Of a stretch of DNA of 33,946 nucleotides, positions 23,714 through 30,607 are shown one piece after another. The position numbers and the translations under genes are program-made. This DNA is from CAYNDB01 sp964395915 (GTDB taxonomy: Bacteria; Nitrospinota_A; UBA7883; JAJRTC01), in the NCBI GenBank assembly GCA_964395915.1, contig CAYNDB010000011.1:1-33946 (forward strand). The letters are read 5' to 3'. Numbering within the stretch: the stretch's first letter is position 1; the number at the start of each line of letters is the position of its first letter. A model generated the notes under the pieces. It saw only the letters and a program-made list of their open reading frames with translations. It ran no database searches and was not told where the DNA came from.

Positions 23714-25078
23714 ATGGATAAGGTTGACGAAGGCAAACTCAGTTCCTTTTTTGGCGAAGGAGTGACTCTTAAAGGCACGCTTAAGTTTAAAGGCCTTCTT
23801 CGCTTCGATGGTGAATTCGAAGGTGATATCACATCGGGAAACACTTTAATAGTTGGCGCTTCCGGGAAAATTCGCGGGAATGTAAAGATTGGCGAGCTTT
23901 ATAATTTTGGTGGTATAGAAGGCAATATTGACGCCTCGAACAAAATATCACTTCATGCCGAAAGCTCCCTGTTCGGGGATATCAAAGCGCCATTTTTTGC
24001 GACGGAAGAAGGGGCGCATTTTCAGGGGGCTTGCGCTATGCCAGTTGATAAACGCCCTGCGGTATCCGATAACACCAGGCGGAAGCCCGCGCCAGCGCCC
24101 AAATCGTATGTTCTGTCGCCAACTATCGAGGCGGTGGCGGGGGCAAATAAGGTCAAATATGAAAGTGAATCTTCTTTCGGTATAAAAGCGGTTGTCGGGA
24201 CTGTCGCTGTGGCGGCCATGGCGTTTGCCGGTTCGATGATTTTTTATGGCGACAAGCTTAACAAAGTAGTTTCGGTGAAAGCCACTTATACGGACTCCGA
24301 GGTGAAAGACGCCGATAAACCTTTGGAGGCGGCTACTGAAGAAACCAGCGCCATTTCTTTGCAGGAGGAGGTAAAACTGGATGACGCTCCCCCTGAGTTG
24401 GACAGCGCTACGCAAAGTATCGACAACGCCAGAGAAGATATCGAGAAAGGGCGGTATAGCAAGGCTATTACAAGCCTGGAAGAGGCTGTAAAAAATAATC
24501 CGGACAAAATAGAGATTAAAAAACTTCTTGCGGAAACATATCAATCTGTTGGTCTGGAAAAGAAAGCCAAACCTTATTTCGAAGCGATAGCGGAAGTTGA
24601 CCCCCAATCTTCAACAGCTATCAATAACGAGGCGTTTAACAAAATGAACAGCGGCGCGTTTGATGACGCGGAAAAGCTGTTTCGCAAAATACTTAAGTCT
24701 GACGAGAATGATATTCGCGCCAAGCTGGGATTGGCGGCCCTGTTCGTCAAGGTGGGCGCCGACGAATCGGCAGTGAAAGAATATGACAAAATTTTGGAAA
24801 TAAAAGAAAACTACGCCCCCGCCTTGAACCGTCTTGCATGGATTTACGCCAAACAAGGGAAAAAGCTTAGCGATGCTTTGGCTTTGTCTGAACGGTCTCT
24901 CTCTTTTTCACAAGATATTCCGGAATATATCGACACTCTTTCAGAAGTGCATTATCGTATTGGGGATTTTGACAAGGCCATAGACCTTATCAAACGGGCC
25001 ATGGCTCTTGCTCCCGGAGAGCGTTATTACGAGCGTCAGCTCTTTAAATTCGAACGGGCTCAGAAACACGCGGGTTAG
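23714..25078 (+). CDS. Bactofilin - transmembrane - TPR fusion protein
   Basis: A 454-residue protein in three parts. Residues about 10-115 are a bactofilin domain: FFGEGVTLKGTLKFKGLLRF, DGEFEGDITSGNTLIVGASG, KIRGNVKIGELYNFGGIEGN show the repeated right-handed beta-helix turns. A proline-rich linker (about 118-150) leads to one membrane helix (about 157-178, VVGTVAVAAMAFAGSMIFYG). The rest is TPR-like helical repeats from about 230 to 450, such as YSKAITSLEEAVKNNPDKIE and FDDAEKLFRKILKSDENDIR. Bactofilins polymerise in the cytoplasm, so the TPR part would lie in the periplasm if the helix spans once. It could link a cytoskeletal filament to envelope assembly. No near homologue comes to mind. 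Its stop overlaps the convergent lipoprotein gene by four bases. Confidence 0.8.
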   Translation: MDKVDEGKLSSFFGEGVTLKGTLKFKGLLRFDGEFEGDITSGNTLIVGASGKIRGNVKIGELYNFGGIEGNIDASNKISLHAESSLFGDIKAPFFATEEGAHFQGACAMPVDKRPAVSDNTRRKPAPAPKSYVLSPTIEAVAGANKVKYESESSFGIKAVVGTVAVAAMAFAGSMIFYGDKLNKVVSVKATYTDSEVKDADKPLEAATEETSAISLQEEVKLDDAPPELDSATQSIDNAREDIEKGRYSKAITSLEEAVKNNPDKIEIKKLLAETYQSVGLEKKAKPYFEAIAEVDPQSSTAINNEAFNKMNSGAFDDAEKLFRKILKSDENDIRAKLGLAALFVKVGADESAVKEYDKILEIKENYAPALNRLAWIYAKQGKKLSDALALSERSLSFSQDIPEYIDTLSEVHYRIGDFDKAIDLIKRAMALAPGERYYERQLFKFERAQKHAG

Positions 25079-25809
25079 CCATCGCTTTTGCGTTTGGCTG
25101 GCTTGAACGGAAGGCGCTCCAGAACATTTTGAATCCCGATATCAGCAAGCTTTTCAGCTTTTTGCCATACCATTCCACCCTTAAAAAACGTTTCGAAGTC
25201 GAGCATGTTGTCAAAAAAGGACTTTTGAGTTTTTTCAAACTTTGCTTTCCAGATGGTTTTACCGGAAGGCACGCTTACTAAAGCTACGGAAAAAGAGACG
25301 GAAGCGGGTTTCTCCGAGCCGATTTTCGTCCCAACCATTTCTTCAAACCGCATAACTGTTCCCATAAATACGAGATCTGCCCCAACTTTGCGCCCCAAGG
25401 CCAGGCAAAACTCCTCAGAATATTTTTCGTACTTGTTTTCCATGGCGCGCTGAACCTGTTCCGGGTCGGAAACGATAAATCCCTTTTTTCGCAATTGCTG
25501 GCGGAACAGAGCGGCGACTGTCTCTCCGGCGCCTTTTTGAACCTTTCCAGGAATAAAGTTCAAACCTGTGATGGGGCAGACGTGAGGTTCGTTTTTGCCA
25601 TGCTCGGCGCTTAGCTCAAAAAAGTCGATTACCGCTACTTTGGCGACATTCGGATGAGCGCAACAAGCGGACTGTTTTATGACTGTTACGCCTTTGGCTT
25701 CTCGCAGGCTGGACGCGCATGAGGATAGCAAAGGTGTAATGAAAAGCAATAACAGCGTCACCGCAAAAAAATTCTTCCGCTGGAAGTGTTTACATGTGGC
25801 AAAAAACAT
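25075..25809 (-). CDS. Putative outer-membrane lipoprotein, GNA1162/LpoB-like fold
   Basis: A signal peptide of about 30 residues ends in a lipobox, TPLLSSC, so the mature protein would be lipidated at that Cys. The 244-residue protein then has VAKVAVIDFFELSAEHGKNE, a segment VAALFRQQLRKKGFIVSDP, and LGRKVGADLVFMGTVMRFEE, then SVSFSVALVSVPSGKTIWKAK. The sequence order is that of GNA1162, CsgG-like or LpoB-like nucleotide-independent alpha/beta lipoproteins. It carries extra cysteines (ACCAHP, HVCPITG) that could make a disulfide. I set the start at the second of two adjacent ATGs (25809), better spaced from GGGAGGA. The first is at 25812. Confidence 0.6.
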   Translation of the reverse strand: MFFATCKHFQRKNFFAVTLLLLFITPLLSSCASSLREAKGVTVIKQSACCAHPNVAKVAVIDFFELSAEHGKNEPHVCPITGLNFIPGKVQKGAGETVAALFRQQLRKKGFIVSDPEQVQRAMENKYEKYSEEFCLALGRKVGADLVFMGTVMRFEEMVGTKIGSEKPASVSFSVALVSVPSGKTIWKAKFEKTQKSFFDNMLDFETFFKGGMVWQKAEKLADIGIQNVLERLPFKPAKRKSDG

Positions 25810-25836
25810 CATGTCCTCCCAAAGAAACAGTCAGGT

Positions 25837-26322
25837 TTAAGATTCATTTTCTATGCGCTTATAGCTTCCGCCCTTGCCGCCGCTTTTTTCCAGGAGAGCA
25901 ACGTTTTCTATAACCATGCCCCTGTCCACAGCCTTAAGCATATCGTAAATGGTCAGACCTGTAACGGCGGCCGCAGTCAACGCTTCCATTTCCACTCCTG
26001 TCTTGCCATAAGAAGAGGCTGTGGCGCGAATATTTACAGTGGAGGTTTCTTCGTCAGGAGTTAAATCGACTTCAACGGAATGTATCTGAATCGCATGGCA
26101 AAGCGGGATAAGGTCGGAGGTTTTTTTTGCGGCCATGATTCCCGCCAGCCTCGCCACCTGTAAAACGTCTCCCTTGGCGGCTGCGCCATCCAGAATAAGC
26201 CGCATTGTCTCAGGACGCATTGTGACTTTGCCTTTTGCCACGGCAACTCTTTTCGTACTATCTTTTGCGCCCACATCAACCATTCGCGCCGCGCCTTTTT
26301 CATCGATATGGGTCAGTTTCAT
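25837..26322 (-). CDS. moaC: Cyclic pyranopterin monophosphate synthase
   Basis: MoaC, with MoaA, makes cyclic pyranopterin monophosphate, the first intermediate of molybdenum cofactor synthesis. The 161-residue protein opens LTHIDEKGAARMVDVGAKDST, then has IMAAKKTSDLIPLCHAIQI, TGVEMEALTAAAVTGLTIYD, MLKAVDRGMVIENVALLEKS and GGKGGSYKR, all standard blocks with the catalytic Lys in DRGM region context and His in LCH. ATG at 26322. Its 3' end precedes the lipoprotein gene by 27 bases on the same strand, so they may be co-transcribed. Confidence 0.96.
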   Translation of the reverse strand: MKLTHIDEKGAARMVDVGAKDSTKRVAVAKGKVTMRPETMRLILDGAAAKGDVLQVARLAGIMAAKKTSDLIPLCHAIQIHSVEVDLTPDEETSTVNIRATASSYGKTGVEMEALTAAAVTGLTIYDMLKAVDRGMVIENVALLEKSGGKGGSYKRIENES

Positions 26323-26687
26323 TTCATGTCGTCCTTTATCTGCAATTGGGAACCTAACTTTTACCTTACGCTAATAATATACCAGCTTTATCCAAGCCCG
26401 GTTTATTTAGACGAACTATGGAATGTGGATAGTGAAGGTAGTCCTAGACGAAAAAATATTGGTGGCGTATGTTGCAAGAGTTAAGGTTTAAACAAAAAAT
26501 ATGGCGAGTTTGGATAATGATATGACGCCAAATAATGCTAAAAGGGGCAGAGAAGTAAAGCCTTCCTTGCAAACCTTATTTGTTGGCATATAAAAACAAA
26601 AGGTTTCCCAAAAATATAGTGAAATTCTATTATTTTAGATATCGTTAACAATCAATAAGATGCGAATAAGGGGGAAACTAAAAAAAT
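26323..26687. other. Non-coding AT-rich spacer before the respiratory operon
   Basis: Between moaC (minus) and the promoter of the Rieske operon there is no convincing gene on either strand. The sequence is AT-rich. Divergent promoters for moaC and the respiratory operon must share this stretch. No repeat of the families above is seen. Confidence 0.6.
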
Positions 26688-26716
26688 TTGCCATACAGTC
26701 TTCTCTATGCTATAAA
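26688..26716 (+). promoter_or_regulatory. Sigma-70-type promoter of the Rieske operon
   Basis: TTGCCA (26688-26693), 17 bases, then TATAAA (26711-26716). Each box differs from consensus by one base and the spacing is ideal. It is 105 bases before the Rieske start, leaving an untranslated leader of about 100 bases. Confidence 0.6.
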
Positions 26717-26821
26717 TAGCCTCCTGTTTATAAGAAGAATATAAGAAGTAACCGAAATCGAGCGAATTGTTAATCAAATTTGGCAATCTAAATCTGGCGA
26801 AAAGTAGGAAGGAGGGAGCTC

Positions 26822-27421
26822 ATGACTGTAGAAGAAGAAAAAAGCCCCAGTGAATATGGACAAAACACTCCTTCGCGGCGTCTTTTCCTTATAACCGGAG
26901 GTACTTTTCTTAGTGTCTTTGGCGCGGGTTCCGGCGTTGCTTTCGCCAAATTTTTCTATCCGGGAGTTCTTTATGAACCGAGGATATCTTTCAATGCCGG
27001 TAAGCCTGAAGAGTATGTAGCTCCAACCAGCGAGGGTGGGGCCGTTGTGGATGAGCGGTTCAAAAAAACACAGCGCGTCTGGGTTGTTCGAAACTCTAAA
27101 GGAATCTATGCCATGGTGGCTGTATGCACACATCTTGGGTGTACGCCGAACTGGTTTCCGGCCGAGCAAAGGTTTAAATGCCCTTGTCACGGTTCAAATT
27201 ACAATGTGGAAGGCGAGGTCGTAGCCGGCCCCGCTCCGCTTACTTTATACAGGTCCAAGATATCTCTTGCGCCTGATGGATCGATGATTATAACGACCGG
27301 GCTGTTGGGTATTAAACGGCCCGAGCTTCAATACGTGAAAAAGAGTCCGATACCGACATGGACGGAGGAAGAAAAAGTGGACATTACTAAAAGGCCGTTT
27401 TTTCTTCCGTTAAACGCATAA
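26822..27421 (+). CDS. qcrA: Rieske iron-sulfur protein of a bc/b6f-type complex
   Basis: Carries the [2Fe-2S] cluster that takes an electron from quinol at the Qo site. The 199-residue protein has a twin-arginine-like head (SRRLFLITGG, R19-R20) and a membrane anchor (about 21-42). Cluster ligands are C102, H104 in CTHLGC and C120, H123 in CPCHGS; C107 and C122 would make the structural disulfide. Clear GAGG Shine-Dalgarno sequence just before ATG 26822. First gene of a five-gene operon. Confidence 0.95.
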   Translation: MTVEEEKSPSEYGQNTPSRRLFLITGGTFLSVFGAGSGVAFAKFFYPGVLYEPRISFNAGKPEEYVAPTSEGGAVVDERFKKTQRVWVVRNSKGIYAMVAVCTHLGCTPNWFPAEQRFKCPCHGSNYNVEGEVVAGPAPLTLYRSKISLAPDGSMIITTGLLGIKRPELQYVKKSPIPTWTEEEKVDITKRPFFLPLNA

Positions 27422-27450
27422 TTTTGAATGCATGGATTGGGTAAATATTA

Positions 27451-28257
27451 ATGGCTGACGATCTTAAGAAAGACACGCGGGGATCGAGGGAAGGTTTCTT
27501 CTGGAAATTGGCCGACATGATTACGGACAATTTTGTATGGAGGTCCTTTTTCAGGATAGGTTTCCCGAACACCTTGAGGAAGCGTCTTGGTGTTATGCGT
27601 TCTTCCTTTGTTATGCATATTTTGCCTACAAAGGTCGGAGTTCACGGGCTTAAACTTAGCTATACCTGGTGTATGGGCGGCATAACGTTCTTTCTGTTCC
27701 TTGTGCTCACATTAACCGGCGTTATATTGATGTTCTATTATGTGCCGGACGAAGGCCGGGCTTATACGGATATGAAAAACCTTCGGTTTATGGTGCCATA
27801 CGGAATGATAATGCGTAACATTCACAGATGGGCCGCGCATGGGATGGTGTTTTCGGTGATCGTGCATATGGCCAGGGTGTTCTACACAGGGTCATATAAG
27901 GCTCCACGCCAGTTCAACTGGATTGCCGGAGTGGTATTACTCAAGATTACACTCCTGTTATCGTTTACCGGTTACCTCCTTCCGTGGGATCAGCTCGGTT
28001 TCTGGGCTGTTACGGTTGGCACGAATATGGCTTCGGCCACCCCGTTTATCGGGTTTGAGGGGCCGTTTAATGAATTTTTAGGAGTCAGGATAGACAACGA
28101 TATTCGATTTGCCTTGATAGGCGGCACCAGGATCGGAGCGAACGCGCTTATTCGCGCTTATGTGTGGCATTGTGTCGGCTTGCCTTTGCTAGCTTCGGGG
28201 ATCATGGCGTTTCATTTCTGGCGGATAAGGAAAGATCGTTTTTCCGGACCGATGTAA
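27451..28257 (+). CDS. Cytochrome b6-like subunit
   Basis: The membrane core that carries two b haems. The 268-residue protein has four long hydrophobic helices after an amphipathic start. Ligand pairs are H125/H139 (NIHRWAAHG ... VIVHMARV, 14 apart) and H240/H255 (YVWHCVG ... AFHFWRIRKD, 15 apart), the b6 spacing. C74 in WCMGGITFF aligns with the Cys of b6f complexes that attaches the extra haem ci. The protein is longer at the N-terminus than plant b6 by about 40 residues. The partner C-terminal part is a separate gene downstream, as in b6f and in Bacillus-type complexes. Confidence 0.94.
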   Translation: MADDLKKDTRGSREGFFWKLADMITDNFVWRSFFRIGFPNTLRKRLGVMRSSFVMHILPTKVGVHGLKLSYTWCMGGITFFLFLVLTLTGVILMFYYVPDEGRAYTDMKNLRFMVPYGMIMRNIHRWAAHGMVFSVIVHMARVFYTGSYKAPRQFNWIAGVVLLKITLLLSFTGYLLPWDQLGFWAVTVGTNMASATPFIGFEGPFNEFLGVRIDNDIRFALIGGTRIGANALIRAYVWHCVGLPLLASGIMAFHFWRIRKDRFSGPM

Positions 28258-28311
28258 ATATGCATGAATGTAGATACGACAAATTTTATGAAAGCTGGAA
28301 AAGGGGTATAG

Positions 28312-29115
28312 ATGTCTGACGGGAAAGTAGACGATATATCGGAGCTTCTTATAGTTAAGGGAGAATATAAAAAAGAACCTTCGTGGCCTTATTTTATATG
28401 GATAGTTTTTCTCTCAATGCTACTTATAACAATTATGTTATGGGGGGTTTCGATCCTTTTCGATGCGCCGCTGGAAGGAGAGGCGGCTTGGGCGAAAACG
28501 CCGAACCCTGCGAAGGCCCCGTGGTATTTTATCGGCCTGCAGGAACTTCTGGTTTATTTCGACCCGTGGATTGCAGGTGTCTTGTTGCCTGGGCAGATTT
28601 TAGTTGGTCTTATTTTGATACCTTACGTTGATATATCACCACATGCCCAGGGCTACTTTGGCTTTAAGGATAGGAAATTTGCGGTCTCGTTTTTCACATT
28701 CGGGATGTTTCTCTGGTTCTCGTTTATACTGATAGGCCAGTTTTTCCGCGGCCCTTCGTGGGAGTTCTACTGGCCATATTTTGACTACCCTATAGGGGGG
28801 CATTCATGGACATATCCGGACCAGCCTCTAAAAGTTACAACGGCCAAGCTTGTTAGCATGTCAAATACCGCTGGAATATCTTTCATATTGGCTTTTGGCG
28901 CCATTGGTATGCTGGCTCCAATTGTTTTGGCGCGTAGCGCAGGCTCGTTCAAAATAGCCACAATGATGAAGGATTATATCGACAAGCTGGGACCAATCCG
29001 TTATTTCATCGTGCAAAGCCATGTTGTAATGACCATGTTCATAGTTGCGAAAATATTTTTGAGGCTGGTTTTCGATATTAAATACGTGTTGGTTACTCCC
29101 TGGTTTAACGTATAG
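28312..29115 (+). CDS. Subunit IV-like C-terminal half of cytochrome b
   Basis: Completes the cytochrome b fold. After an N-terminal soluble stretch and first helix (about 25-50), the Qo-site motif is APWY (A69-Y72, in KAPWYFIGLQELLVYFDPW), taking the place of PEWY in classic complexes. The protein has 267 residues, longer than plant subunit IV (about 160), with further hydrophobic segments after residue 120 (FAVSFFTFGMFLWFSFILIG) and near 190-210 and 235-255. The stop is at 29113-29115, just before the run of N. A GGGG before the ATG at 28312 fits a ribosome-binding site. Confidence 0.88.
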   Translation: MSDGKVDDISELLIVKGEYKKEPSWPYFIWIVFLSMLLITIMLWGVSILFDAPLEGEAAWAKTPNPAKAPWYFIGLQELLVYFDPWIAGVLLPGQILVGLILIPYVDISPHAQGYFGFKDRKFAVSFFTFGMFLWFSFILIGQFFRGPSWEFYWPYFDYPIGGHSWTYPDQPLKVTTAKLVSMSNTAGISFILAFGAIGMLAPIVLARSAGSFKIATMMKDYIDKLGPIRYFIVQSHVVMTMFIVAKIFLRLVFDIKYVLVTPWFNV

Positions 29116-29272
29116 GCNNNNNNNNNNNNNNNNNNNNNNNNNNNNNNNNNNNNNNNNNNNNNNNNNNNNNNNNNNNNNNNNNNNNNNNNNNNNNNNNNNN
29201 NNNNNNNNNNNNNNNNNGGCTGGTTTTCGATATTAAATACGTGTTGGTTACTCCCTGGTTTAACGTATAGGC
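29063..29272. other. Assembly gap of 100 N flanked by identical 55-base copies
   Basis: The 55 bases at 29063-29117 are repeated exactly at 29218-29272, either side of N at 29118-29217. Contig ends that overlap by a fixed k-mer length give this picture. The true sequence is probably continuous with one copy, in which case the next gene begins about 13 bases after the subunit IV stop. Confidence 0.85.
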
Positions 29273-29282
29273 TTCCCACAAA

Positions 29283-30560
29283 ATGATATTCAAAATTGTC
29301 GCTTTACTCCTCATTGTCAACGTTATCGGGACTATCGTCCTGTGGAAACGGGACAAGAGCCTGTTATATGTGATCTATTCGTTTTCTATTCTTTTCTTTT
29401 TTGGTGTCAGTACGTACAGTGACCTGAATCCTGAATGGAAACAGTATCAGTATCAATATAGAGATCTTCTGACGCAAAAGGAGACTGACCCGGAAAAGAA
29501 GGCGATGATTTCGGATTTTCCGATAAAGATTCGCCAGGTATGGAATAAAGAACTAGGCGTTACTGACAGGTGCACAACGTGCCATCTTGGCGTTGATAAC
29601 CCCGACATGGCGGATGCGCCAGCGCCATTTACGTTTCATAAAGCCGCCCATATACAGGACGATGGCGTTATAGTTCATGATTTCGAAGATATTGGATGTA
29701 CGATCTGCCATCAGGGACAGGGGCTCGGCACCGATAAATACCGCGCTCATGGCATAGACCTGGCCCATTGGGAATTGCCTATTTATCCAGTTGGGAAAAC
29801 AAGTATGGTGGAGGCGTCTTGCTCCCAATGTCACGAGGCTCTTGCCGCAGTAGAACAGTGGGAGCCACTTGACGGCGCAGAGATGATCTCCGACGCCAGA
29901 ACATTTGCGGATGGCGACAACGACTTTAGTATTCAATGCAGGGACTGTCACTCTATTTATGGATTGGGAGAAATTTTGGCTCCAGATCTTGGATCGTTTG
30001 GCGAGTCTACAGAGCACGAATTCGAAGCGACACACATCATGGATTTTGTTGAGGGGAAGAAAAATAAATATAACTGGACTTACCAGCATTTCCTTGATCC
30101 CCAGAAAATAACACCTGATAACAAAGAGTTAGGCCTGGAGGAAACCATTATGCCTAACTTTGAGATGTCTGAAGAACTGGCTCGCAAGTTTGTGGTATGG
30201 GTGTATTCGATGAAAGAGAGCAAGGTGCCGGTCAAATTCAGATACAGGCCGAAGCCGAAAAAGAAAAAATCGGTCGCCGAGCAGATTGCCGGTCTCTATA
30301 CTCCAGAAGAGTTTGCCGGGCTTCCCAAAGGTGAAAAACTGTTTATAAGGCGTAACTGCTGGATTTGTCACACTATACATGGCAAGGGAGGCAAGCTGGC
30401 TCCCGATCTTTCAAAAGTCGGCAAGCGCAGGTCGGAGGAGTGGATGATCAGACATTTCAAGGACCCGAGGTCTGTTTCGCAGAAGTCGTTTATGCCTCAG
30501 TTTAACCTGACTGATACGCAGATAATGGAGCTGGTGGACTATCTCAAGACACTTGAGTAG
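29283..30560 (+). CDS. Membrane-anchored pentahaem cytochrome c
   Basis: A 425-residue protein with two N-terminal hydrophobic helices (about 2-20 and 27-43) and a large periplasmic part. Five CxxCH haem sites: 97-101, 139-143, 180-184, 219-223 and 359-363. The last, CWICHTIHGKGGKLAPDLSKVG with a following MPQF methionine region, is a mono-haem cytochrome c fold; the earlier four sit in a separate multihaem region. It stands where bc complexes have cytochrome c1 or where Rieske/b complexes have a multihaem partner. It would accept electrons from the Rieske protein. The ATG is at 29283; its leader is distorted by the N gap. Confidence 0.9.
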   Translation: MIFKIVALLLIVNVIGTIVLWKRDKSLLYVIYSFSILFFFGVSTYSDLNPEWKQYQYQYRDLLTQKETDPEKKAMISDFPIKIRQVWNKELGVTDRCTTCHLGVDNPDMADAPAPFTFHKAAHIQDDGVIVHDFEDIGCTICHQGQGLGTDKYRAHGIDLAHWELPIYPVGKTSMVEASCSQCHEALAAVEQWEPLDGAEMISDARTFADGDNDFSIQCRDCHSIYGLGEILAPDLGSFGESTEHEFEATHIMDFVEGKKNKYNWTYQHFLDPQKITPDNKELGLEETIMPNFEMSEELARKFVVWVYSMKESKVPVKFRYRPKPKKKKSVAEQIAGLYTPEEFAGLPKGEKLFIRRNCWICHTIHGKGGKLAPDLSKVGKRRSEEWMIRHFKDPRSVSQKSFMPQFNLTDTQIMELVDYLKTLE

Positions 30561-30607
30561 TCTGTTAGTAGACATATTTGTAAACATAGAAGTAAAGGGA
30601 GGTCGTT

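Noticed and set aside
29001..29356. Frames on the minus strand crossing the N run
   Set aside because: They contain unknown residues and exist only because of the duplicated contig ends.
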